A DNA stretch of 64,000 nucleotides, taken from positions 558,001 to 622,000 of the forward strand of contig JADKID010000005.1 in assembly GCA_016721425.1 (NCBI GenBank). The letters run 5' to 3'. Made by a program: the position numbers and the translations under genes. Below are positions 8,524 through 16,070 of this stretch, one piece after another (position 1 is the stretch's first letter; each line of letters opens with the position of its first letter). This stretch comes from Bryobacterales bacterium. Its GTDB lineage: Bacteria; Acidobacteriota; Terriglobia; Bryobacterales; Bryobacteraceae. A model generated the notes under the pieces. It searched no databases and was not told the DNA's origin. It saw only the letters and a program-made list of their open reading frames with translations.

Positions 8524-9768
8524 ATGTACAGACTATTGCCCATTCTCGCGCTGGTGCCACTGTTGTCGGGACTCCCGGCAGCCGCACAAGCGCCTCCGGG
8601 GATGCCGACGGCCGCAGAACGAGCGGCACAGGCCAAAGCGGCCATCGAAGCCGCCAAGGCCCCGCCGGTGGAGGATTTCAAGCCCTCCTCCTACAACCAG
8701 AAGGGGAAGGAGTTTCCCGCCGTCAACTCGGAACGGCGCATTCGCGCGCGCGTCGTCGCACCCGATGCCCACTCGGTCGCGCTCGACATCGGAGCCGTCA
8801 AGTACCCCTTGACCAAGGGTGAGGACGGCGCCTGGGTCGGCGCTTCCATCCCGCAAGACGAGGGCTTCCACTACTACCAGCTGGTTATCGATGGCGCTCA
8901 GGTTCCGGATCCTACCAGCCTCTACTTCTACGGCGCGAGCCGCTGGGGCAGTGGAGTCGAAGTGCCCGCCCGCGACCAGGACTTCTATGCCCTCAAGAAC
9001 GTCCCGCATGGCCAGTTGCGGGAAACTCCGTTCTACTCCAAACGCTCCGACGCCGTGCTCCGCTGCTTCGTCTACACTCCGCCGGACTATGAGAAGAATT
9101 CGGCGAAACGGTATCCGGTGCTATACCTGCAGCATGGCGGTGGCGAAGACGAAACGGGCTGGGGCAGTCAGGGGAAAACCGGACTGATTATGGATAACCT
9201 GATCGCCGCCGGCAAGACCAGGCCGTTCATCATCGTGATGGCCAGCAGCTATGTGCCCGGCGCCCAGATGGGTCCTCCCCGCGCACCGGCTCCAGCCGCC
9301 CAGGCCGGCGCACCGCCGCGTCCGGCAGGTCCCGGCGGCCCGCCCCGCTTCAACTTTAGTGCGTTCGAACGCGTACTCGTCGACGAGCTGATTCCCTTCA
9401 TCGATTCCAATTTCCGGACGCAGGCCGATCAGCCGCACCGGGCCATGGCCGGCCTCTCAATGGGCGGAATGCAGACGAAACAGATCACCCTGGCAAACCT
9501 GACCAAGTTCTCGCACATCGGCATCTTTAGTGGAGGCCACATCGCGCCGGCGGACATCACGGACATGGACGCCTTCAAGAAGAGCGTCAAGGTCGTATTT
9601 GTCAGCTACGGAAGCCGCGAAAGGGGCGCAGCTGGCAAAGCCAGCGTGGAAGCGCTGCAACAGGCGGGTGTGAAGAGCGTGTTCTATGAGTCACCCGAGA
9701 CCGCCCACGAGTGGTTGTCCTGGCGGCGCAGCTTGTATCAATTCGCACCGCTACTCTTCCAGGAGTAG
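8524..9768 (+). CDS. Secreted enterochelin-esterase-like esterase (second copy)
   Basis: The 414-residue protein is a paralogue of the esterase at 5219. The ATG at 8524 is preferred over an upstream TTG at 8500 because CAAGGAG lies 8 bases before it and the signal peptide MYRLLPILALVPLLSG begins there. The domain order is an E-set domain with GEDGAWVGASIPQDEGFHYY, an esterase domain with CFVYTPPDYEKN and YLQHGGGEDETGWG, nucleophile GLSMGGMQTKQI, and His in ETAHEWLSWRRSL. A Pro/Ala/Gly-rich loop at about 255-280 is an insertion not seen in the first copy. It ends the polysaccharide operon just before a strong hairpin. Confidence 0.82.
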   Translation: MYRLLPILALVPLLSGLPAAAQAPPGMPTAAERAAQAKAAIEAAKAPPVEDFKPSSYNQKGKEFPAVNSERRIRARVVAPDAHSVALDIGAVKYPLTKGEDGAWVGASIPQDEGFHYYQLVIDGAQVPDPTSLYFYGASRWGSGVEVPARDQDFYALKNVPHGQLRETPFYSKRSDAVLRCFVYTPPDYEKNSAKRYPVLYLQHGGGEDETGWGSQGKTGLIMDNLIAAGKTRPFIIVMASSYVPGAQMGPPRAPAPAAQAGAPPRPAGPGGPPRFNFSAFERVLVDELIPFIDSNFRTQADQPHRAMAGLSMGGMQTKQITLANLTKFSHIGIFSGGHIAPADITDMDAFKKSVKVVFVSYGSRERGAAGKASVEALQQAGVKSVFYESPETAHEWLSWRRSLYQFAPLLFQE

Positions 9769-9776
9769 AGGAGCAA

Positions 9777-9809
9777 GGAGGCCTGCGGTTGTTTCGGCCG
9801 CAGGCCTCC
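9777..9809. terminator. Bidirectional hairpin between converging genes
   Basis: A perfect 12-bp inverted repeat (GGAGGCCTGCGG at 9777-9788, its complement at 9798-9809) with a 9-base loop lies in the 77-base gap between converging genes. There is no U-tract on either side, so it may act as a roadblock or RNA-stabilising 3' end rather than a classical intrinsic terminator. Confidence 0.65.
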
Positions 9810-9845
9810 ACGCGCACGGGTCCGCGCCTCCCCCCGCCAACCCGC

Positions 9846-10961
9846 CTAGATCTTGAAGAAGATCTTCCGCTGGTACAGCCAGTAGCAGACATACCACAGC
9901 CCCGCCAGAACCAACGCCCGTTGCGGGATGGCGCCCAGGTCGCCAAGAAACGCAAAGTTGCCCGTCAAGCCCGCCAGCCCGCGATCGAGCCAGTCGCCGA
10001 TCCCAACCTGTCCCAGGGAATAGACAAAGATCGAGTTCATGCCCAACACCAGGAACGGGAACGTCCAGCGCTTCACCTGCCGCACTTCGATCACCCAGTA
10101 GAAGACCATCAGCATCAGGATCACCCAGCCCGCGCTGAAGAACGCGAACGACGGGGTCCAGAGCCGTTTGACCATCGGGATGAAGGGCTGCAACGCCAGC
10201 CCGAATGCTAAGCACCCCGCCGAACACGCCGCCAGAATCCTTAGCTTCTCAGTGTGCGGCCTGCCCGTCCGCAGCAGCATCCCCGCCCAGCAACCAAACA
10301 GAATGGTGACGGCGTTACCCACGAAGTTGATGGTGGTGTAGAAGCCGGAGTAGTTGTAGCCGAGCAGCTTGAGATCAATGACGGCGCCGATGTTGCCGCT
10401 CTGCGACCACGCTCCCGCTGGCCCGGGGAACGCAACGAACAGCGCCCAGTGGCCGGCCAGCAACGCCACGGCCGCGGCTACTTGCAGGCGGAACTCCAGG
10501 CGCATCAGGAAGTAGCACAGCAGATAGCCAAAGGCGATCTGGCTCAGCACGTTGATGAGCTGCAATCGCAGCTCGCCCGGTCCCGCGCCCCAGTTCGAGT
10601 AGATGTTGCTGAGCACCACCAGCATTAGCGCGCGCCACGCCACGTGACGGAAGGCCGCGCCCTCGTCCGCGCCTTCCGCGCGCCGGCGCGCCAGGGCGAA
10701 CGGCATCGCCATGCCCACCATGAATGTGAACGCCGGCTGGATGAGATCCCAGAATGTGCAACCTTCCCACGCCGCATGCTCCACCTGATCCGCCAGCCAC
10801 TCCCAGCCGGGATGAGCTTTGAGCACACTCAGGCCAAAGCCGCTGGAGACCAGCAGCAGCATGATAAAACCGCGGTATGCATCCAGGCTGACCAGCCGGC
10901 CCGTTCCTCGCTGATCCCCCACTGGGGGCGCCATCGTCGCTGACGCGGTCTCGCTCGCCAT
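9846..10961 (-). CDS. HGSNAT-like / DUF5009 multi-spanning acyltransferase
   Basis: A 371-residue protein with about ten hydrophobic segments. Its N-terminal signature RLVSLDAYRGFIMLLLVSSG and the following block PGWEWLADQVEHAAWEGCTF, then FDLIQ-like WDLIQPAFTFMVGMAMPFAL, are typical of bacterial relatives of heparan-alpha-glucosaminide N-acetyltransferase. In that family acetyl-CoA is used on the cytoplasmic side to acetylate a sugar across the membrane. The second of two close ATGs is chosen because AGGAGG (10969-10974) sits 7 bases from it and only 1 base from the first. It converges on the esterase operon, so a role in cell-surface or imported glycans is plausible but not shown. Confidence 0.75.
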   Translation of the reverse strand: MASETASATMAPPVGDQRGTGRLVSLDAYRGFIMLLLVSSGFGLSVLKAHPGWEWLADQVEHAAWEGCTFWDLIQPAFTFMVGMAMPFALARRRAEGADEGAAFRHVAWRALMLVVLSNIYSNWGAGPGELRLQLINVLSQIAFGYLLCYFLMRLEFRLQVAAAVALLAGHWALFVAFPGPAGAWSQSGNIGAVIDLKLLGYNYSGFYTTINFVGNAVTILFGCWAGMLLRTGRPHTEKLRILAACSAGCLAFGLALQPFIPMVKRLWTPSFAFFSAGWVILMLMVFYWVIEVRQVKRWTFPFLVLGMNSIFVYSLGQVGIGDWLDRGLAGLTGNFAFLGDLGAIPQRALVLAGLWYVCYWLYQRKIFFKI

Positions 10962-11081
10962 TTGCATTCCTCCTGATTCTGGACAAACCCGGCACCGCCA
11001 ATTCTATTGCGATCCGGTCCGCCGCCGCTCTACGCTGCCGCGGCGCCGCGCCTGCCACCGGGTCCGAAGGATGCCGCCTGA

Positions 11082-11097
11082 TAGAATGGGCGCACTA
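11082..11097 (+). promoter_or_regulatory. -10 element for a near-leaderless start
   Basis: TAGAAT at 11082-11087 ends 9 bases before the ATG at 11097. No Shine-Dalgarno sequence is present. Transcription from this hexamer would begin within about two bases of the start codon. Confidence 0.45.
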
Positions 11098-12203
11098 TGA
11101 GCGTTGATCGAAGATCATTCCTGCTGGCTGCCCCCATGGCCGCCCGCGCCGCCGTTTGGCAGGATGCCGCCCGCGTGCCCACTGCCGTCATTGGAGTGGG
11201 GAACCGCGGCTCTTACCTGTTGGAAGGTGTCCTGCAACAGCCGAACGCCAAGGTGGCCGTCCTCTGCGATATCAAGCCGGACCGGTTGGACAAGGCAGCC
11301 ACCACCGCCGCCAAGGATAGCCCCAGGACGACCACGGACTGGCACAAAGTCATCGAGAACAAGGAAATCGAGGCGGTCTACATCGCCAGCCCGCCCTACC
11401 TGCACGCTGAGATGGCCCTCGCCGCCGTCAAGGCCGGCAAGCACGTCTACTGCGAAAAGCCGGTGGGCCTCAAGCCGGCCGAGATCAAACAACTCGTGGC
11501 CGCCGCGAAGGCATCCAAAAAAATCTTCGTGGCCGGACAGCAACTGCGCTCCCTCACACTGCTCCAGGAGGCCATCGGGAAGATCCACGACGGCATCATC
11601 GGCGACATCGTCATGGTGAAGGCGCAGCGCCACGCCACCGCGGACCTGCCCCACGACGGCAGCTCCGGTGACTGGTATTTCGACGTCTCCAAGGGCGGCG
11701 GCTACCTGATCGAGCAATCGGTCCACAATCTGGATCTCTGCAACTGGGTGCTCAACGCCCACCCCACCAAGGCCACCGGTTTCGGCGCCATCAACTTCTA
11801 CAAAAACCAGCCGGCCGGCCGCACTATCTTCGATTGCGGCAGCATCGTCTACGAGTATCCCGGCAACGTGCAGATGTCATTCACCCAGAATGTCTTCCAC
11901 CCGCGCCTGATGCCCGCCGGTAACCAGTACATCCACGTCTTCGGCACCAAGGGCGCGGTGGATCTCATGTACGCCGCCACCATGTATCCCATCAACGGCG
12001 GTGCGCCCGTGGTGCTGGCCGAAAAGCGCGCCGAGCGGCCGCACGCGCACATCGAGATGTTCTACGCCGCCATCACGGAGGGCAAGCCCGCACCCATCAA
12101 CGCCGTCGTTGGCGCCACCGCGGCGCTCACCGCCGTGCTCGGCCACGAGGCCATGGTGAAACAGCAGGTGGTCTCCTGGAGCGACTTCGGCATCACGCTA
12201 TAG
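11097..12203 (+). CDS. Gfo/Idh/MocA family NAD(P)-dependent oxidoreductase
   Basis: The 368-residue protein carries a short twin-arginine-like N terminus (VDRRSFLLAAPMAARAA). A Rossmann nucleotide-binding motif follows (AVIGVGNRGSYLLEGVL, about 31-47), then the family motif HVYCEKPVGLKPAEI containing the conserved EKP. The second half is the dimerisation and substrate domain. Family enzymes oxidise or reduce sugars and inositols. The -10 element at 11082 implies its own transcription. Its 3' end overlaps the end of the converging sulfatase by six bases. Two other Gfo/Idh/MocA genes lie at 37952 and 50023. Substrate unknown. Confidence 0.85.
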   Translation: MSVDRRSFLLAAPMAARAAVWQDAARVPTAVIGVGNRGSYLLEGVLQQPNAKVAVLCDIKPDRLDKAATTAAKDSPRTTTDWHKVIENKEIEAVYIASPPYLHAEMALAAVKAGKHVYCEKPVGLKPAEIKQLVAAAKASKKIFVAGQQLRSLTLLQEAIGKIHDGIIGDIVMVKAQRHATADLPHDGSSGDWYFDVSKGGGYLIEQSVHNLDLCNWVLNAHPTKATGFGAINFYKNQPAGRTIFDCGSIVYEYPGNVQMSFTQNVFHPRLMPAGNQYIHVFGTKGAVDLMYAATMYPINGGAPVVLAEKRAERPHAHIEMFYAAITEGKPAPINAVVGATAALTAVLGHEAMVKQQVVSWSDFGITL

Positions 12204-13829
12204 CCGCTGCACCACGTCCCAATCCAGCACGCCGCACCGCCCGGCCCACTCCGCCCACGCCTGCGCCATCGCGCGGACCCGCTCCGGGTCCGCCGCGGCC
12301 AGGTCCCGCTGCTCCGTCCGGTCCGCCTCCATGTCAAACAGCTCCCACGGCTGCTTGTGACGGCTCACCAGCTTCCATTTGCCTTGGCGCAGCGCCCTAT
12401 TCCCTTCGTGCTCCCAACCCAGAGTCGGCGCCGGCCGCGTCCCGCCGCGCATCAGCGGCAGCAGGCTATGACCCTCCAGCGGAGTCACCGGCGCCGCCGG
12501 ATACGCAGCGCCGGCTGCCTCCAGACAACTCGCCATAATGTCGCTCACGTGGCCGTATTCGTGCGTCACCGCCCCGCGCCGCACGCCGCCTCCGCGCCAA
12601 CTCGCAATCAGCGGTGTCGAGATTCCGCCCTCGTGCACCCAGTGCTTGTACAGGCGGAACGGCGCATTGCTCGCGTTCGCCCAGCCCGGCCCGTAGCTCT
12701 GGAACGTCGTCTCATCCCCCGGCGTCACCGCCGGATTGTTCCCCACGCGCACCGCCGCGCCCGCCCGCGTCTTCGACGGAATGTCGTACCACTCCGGCCG
12801 CACGTTCTCCGCGCATCCGCCGTTGTCGGAAAGGAACATCACCAGCGTGTCCTCCTCCGCGCCACTGCGCCGCACCTGCTCCAGGATCCGCCCGATCCCC
12901 TGATCCATCCGGTCGATCTGCGCCGCATACACCGCCATCCGCCTCGCCTCCCACTCCGGGTTCGCCGCCTCACTCCACGGCTTCACGTCGCTCTCCCGCC
13001 CCGCCGCTTTCCACTCGCTCCGGATCAGGCCCATCTTCCGCAGCCTCTCGTAGCGCTGCCTCCGCACCTCGTCCCAGCCGTTCCGGTAGAGCCCGTCATA
13101 CCGCGCGATGTCCGGCGCCAGCGCATGCAACGGCCAGTGCGGCGCCGTGAAGGCCACGTAGGAAAACCACGGCTGCTCGACGCGGCCCATCTCCTTCATC
13201 TGCTCCACCGCCTTGTTCGCAATGGCGTCGGTATAGTAGAAGCCCGGCCCCGGCTGCACCACCTCGTTGCCTTCCACCAGGCTGAACGGATCGTAGAAGT
13301 TGTTCACGCCCACAATCGTTCCGAAGAATCGATCAAATCCGCGCTGCCTCGGCCAGCTGCGCTTGTCCCGCCAGAACGGCTCGCTGCTTTCGTAATCGAG
13401 CTGCTTCTTCCCGCGGATCGCCAGATTGCTCAGGTGCCACTTGCCCGACATCGCCGTCTGATAACCGCTCCGCCCCAGCGCCTCCGCGATGGTCACAGCC
13501 CGCTCGCTGAGCTGCCCGCGGTAGCCCGGCCGCCCCTTATCGTCGATCATGTGGCCCACGCCCGCCTGATGCGGCGTCAGGCCGGTCAGTAGCGAGGCCC
13601 GCGTCGGGCAGCAGCGCGCGCAGTTGTAAAACTGCGTGAAGCGCGTGCCCTGCCGCGCCAGCCGGTCCAGGTTCGGAGTCCGGATCTCGCCGCCAAAACA
13701 GCCCGCATCGGAGAACCCCATGTCGTCGGCCAGGATCAACACGATGTTCGGCCGCCGCCGCCCGGCGCCCAGGGCCGCGCCGCCACCACCCGCGGCCAGA
13801 GATGTGGCGAGAAAAGTTCGTCGATTCAT
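12198..13829 (-). CDS. Exported type I sulfatase (arylsulfatase family)
   Basis: A 543-residue protein with a Tat-type leader (MNRRTFLATSLAAGGGG). The alkaline-phosphatase-fold core begins at RPNIVLILADDMGFSDAGCF, where two Asp bind calcium. The formylglycine motif is CCPTR at 73-77, so C73 must be converted by a formylglycine-generating enzyme, which is not in this window. Further blocks are SGKWHLSN, WFSYVAFTAPHWPLHA and VMFLSDNGGCAENV. Family enzymes hydrolyse sulfate esters of carbohydrates or aryl compounds. Its tail overlaps the converging oxidoreductase by six bases; 45 bases separate its start from the end of the response-regulator gene on the same strand, so coupling is possible. Confidence 0.88.
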   Translation of the reverse strand: MNRRTFLATSLAAGGGGAALGAGRRRPNIVLILADDMGFSDAGCFGGEIRTPNLDRLARQGTRFTQFYNCARCCPTRASLLTGLTPHQAGVGHMIDDKGRPGYRGQLSERAVTIAEALGRSGYQTAMSGKWHLSNLAIRGKKQLDYESSEPFWRDKRSWPRQRGFDRFFGTIVGVNNFYDPFSLVEGNEVVQPGPGFYYTDAIANKAVEQMKEMGRVEQPWFSYVAFTAPHWPLHALAPDIARYDGLYRNGWDEVRRQRYERLRKMGLIRSEWKAAGRESDVKPWSEAANPEWEARRMAVYAAQIDRMDQGIGRILEQVRRSGAEEDTLVMFLSDNGGCAENVRPEWYDIPSKTRAGAAVRVGNNPAVTPGDETTFQSYGPGWANASNAPFRLYKHWVHEGGISTPLIASWRGGGVRRGAVTHEYGHVSDIMASCLEAAGAAYPAAPVTPLEGHSLLPLMRGGTRPAPTLGWEHEGNRALRQGKWKLVSRHKQPWELFDMEADRTEQRDLAAADPERVRAMAQAWAEWAGRCGVLDWDVVQRL

Positions 13830-13874
13830 CGCTTCTCAGGATGTCATTTTCAGCGCTCGTTCAGTTGCGCCGGT

Positions 13875-14573
13875 CTACCGCTTGCCGCTCAGCACCAGAC
13901 GGTAGCCCACCCACGGCTCCGTCATCAGATGCCGCGGATTCGACGGATCTGCCTCGATCTTCTTGCGAAGCTGATTGATGAACACCCGCAGATACTCCAC
14001 CTGATCGCCGTAGTCCGGCCCCCACACGGCCTGCAGCAGCTTGGCGTGCGGAATAGTGGTGTTCGCGTTGGCCACCAGGTAGTGGAGCAATTCGAACTCC
14101 TTCGGCGTCAGACGGCTCTCCTTGCCGCCGGCGCTGACACGCCGCGTCGCCATGTTGACGTCCACGCCCTCCAACCGCAACAACTCGCCTTCTCCGCTCT
14201 GGAGAACCGGCAGCCGGCGCAGCGCGGCGCGGATGCGCGCCATCAGTTCCGGCGTGCCAAACGGCTTGGTGATGTAGTCGTCCGCCCCCGCGTCCAGCGC
14301 CGCTACCTTGTCCTGTTCGGAGTTGCGGACGGTCAGCATGATGATGGCGACCTCCGACGTATTGCGGATTTCGCGGCACGTCTCCAGCCCGCCCATCCCC
14401 GGCATGTTGACGTCCAGCAGCACCAGGTCAAATCTCTGCGCCCGGATTGCGTCCAGCGCCTCCTCGCCCGTCTTGGCGTCGAACACTTCATAGCCCTGCG
14501 CCGTCAGCGACACACGCAGCACGCGCCGGATCTGCGGCTCGTCGTCCACCACCAGAATGCGCCCGTCGCTCAC
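13875..14573 (-). CDS. KdpE-like OmpR-family response regulator
   Basis: The 232-residue protein has a receiver domain (VSDGRILVVDDEPQIRRVL; phospho-acceptor D54 in LVLLDVNMPGMGG; conserved Thr in MLTVR and Lys in ITKPFGTPEL). A winged-helix output domain follows from about residue 130 (LTPKEFELLHYLVANANTTI, then VEYLRVFINQLRKKIE). A GTG start at 14573 is chosen because it overlaps the kinase stop as GTGA, the usual translational coupling. KdpE controls potassium uptake genes, but no kdpFABC lies in the window, so the target is open. The 3' neighbour on the same strand is the sulfatase. Confidence 0.85.
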   Translation of the reverse strand: MSDGRILVVDDEPQIRRVLRVSLTAQGYEVFDAKTGEEALDAIRAQRFDLVLLDVNMPGMGGLETCREIRNTSEVAIIMLTVRNSEQDKVAALDAGADDYITKPFGTPELMARIRAALRRLPVLQSGEGELLRLEGVDVNMATRRVSAGGKESRLTPKEFELLHYLVANANTTIPHAKLLQAVWGPDYGDQVEYLRVFINQLRKKIEADPSNPRHLMTEPWVGYRLVLSGKR

Positions 14574-16024
14574 GCCTTTGCCCCCACAAATCGCGGCAGC
14601 GCCAGACAAAACTCAGACCCGCCGTTGCGTCCCTCTTCCACCCACAGATCGCCGCCATGCGCCCGCAGGATCTCGCGCGCAATGTGCAACCCCAGTCCGC
14701 TGCCCGGCGCCTTGGCGCGCGCGCTCGTGCGCCGGTAGAACTTCTCGAAGATTTTCTCGCGGTCGCGCTCTGGAATGCCCGGTCCTTCGTCGATCACGCG
14801 CAGCACCACCCGCTCCTCGCCCGCTGCCGCACAGATCACGATCGGCGAAGGCGGAATCGAGTACTTCAGCGCGTTGTCGATGATCTGCCGCAACGCCAGC
14901 GTTACCATCTCGGGATCCACCAGCACCTCCGGCATCCCCCGCAGTCCATCGATGCCCACGATCCGCTCATCGCCCCTGCCGCCAAAACTCGCTGCCGCTG
15001 CGCGCGCCAGCCTCTCCAGCTCCACCGCCGCCCGATCCAGTTTCAACTTGCCGGCGTCGATCTGCGACATCTGCACCGCTTCACTCACCAGCAGGCTCAT
15101 GCGATCCGTCTCCTCGTCGATAATCGCCAGCATCTCGCGCTTCTCCGCGCCCAGGTTCGTGGCATCCGAAAGCAGCGACGAGGAGGCCGCCTTGATCGAA
15201 GTCAGCGGCGTCTTGAACTCATGCGCGATGGCATCCAGCAACGTCGATTTGAACTCCTCGCTCTGCCGTGCTACCTCGGCCTTGTTCGTCGCCTCCTCCG
15301 TCCGCACCCGCTCCAGGGCAATCGCCACCAGATTCAGCAGCGCCTGTACCGCGCTGTCGGAAAGTTGAATGCCGCGCGCCGCCAGCGCCCCAATCGGACG
15401 CCCGCCCAGCACGATCGGCCACCCGTCCGTACCGGTCGCCTCGTCGCGGTGCGGCGCCCCCTGCAACACCACCTGCTTCAACAATGGCTCCACGCCCGGA
15501 AGATCTTCCGCGCCGCCGCAATACGTCGAGCCGCTGCTGGAATCGAACAGCGCCACGGCGTCTGCCGCGAAAATCTGGGCGATATGTTGAGCCGCCTGCG
15601 GCCCTATCGGCTGCGCCGCGTCGGTCAACAGGATTGCCCGGCTCAGCGAGTAGAGCTGCTCGGTCTCCCGCTGCCCGCGCTTGGCCTCCAGCGTCTGCTT
15701 CTTGGCCCGGTCCGAAAGATGGCTCGCCACCAGCGCGGTGAGCAGAAAGGTGAACAGCGCCACCCAGTTCTGCGGATCGGCAATGGTGAAGTGTCCCACC
15801 GGCGGCAGGAAGAAGTAGTTGTACGCGGGCATCGCCACCAGCGATGCGATCATCCCTTCTCCCAGGCCCCAGTTCGTTGCCACTGCCAGAACCAGGATGA
15901 GATACAGGAATCCCGTGGTGGCGGCGTTGACCGGCACCACCGCCGAACAGGCCCACGTGATGGCCCCCACGCCCAGAATTGCCAGCCCGGCCCGGACTGG
16001 AGAAAACGACAGACGTTTCATCAT
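14570..16024 (-). CDS. KdpD-like sensor histidine kinase lacking the N-terminal KdpD/USP domains
   Basis: The 484-residue kinase has four membrane segments near the N terminus of DUF4118 type (AILGVGAITWACSAVVP through FTFLLTALVASHL). A GAF-like region and a standard transmitter follow: H-box LDAIAHEFKTPLTSIKAASS, N-box LRQIIDNALKYS, G1 IDEGPGIPERD and G2 GSGLGLHIAREIL. Classical KdpD is about 900 residues and starts with a cytoplasmic KdpD domain plus a universal-stress domain. Both are absent here, and the frame does not extend far upstream. The start may be ATG 16024 or GTG 16033; no clear ribosome site separates them. Its partner regulator follows with a 4-base overlap. Confidence 0.82.
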   Translation of the reverse strand: MMKRLSFSPVRAGLAILGVGAITWACSAVVPVNAATTGFLYLILVLAVATNWGLGEGMIASLVAMPAYNYFFLPPVGHFTIADPQNWVALFTFLLTALVASHLSDRAKKQTLEAKRGQRETEQLYSLSRAILLTDAAQPIGPQAAQHIAQIFAADAVALFDSSSGSTYCGGAEDLPGVEPLLKQVVLQGAPHRDEATGTDGWPIVLGGRPIGALAARGIQLSDSAVQALLNLVAIALERVRTEEATNKAEVARQSEEFKSTLLDAIAHEFKTPLTSIKAASSSLLSDATNLGAEKREMLAIIDEETDRMSLLVSEAVQMSQIDAGKLKLDRAAVELERLARAAAASFGGRGDERIVGIDGLRGMPEVLVDPEMVTLALRQIIDNALKYSIPPSPIVICAAAGEERVVLRVIDEGPGIPERDREKIFEKFYRRTSARAKAPGSGLGLHIAREILRAHGGDLWVEEGRNGGSEFCLALPRFVGAKA

Positions 16025-16070
16025 TTGCCGCACGCACCCATCAAACCGAGTCTAGCGGACCGCGCGCCCC

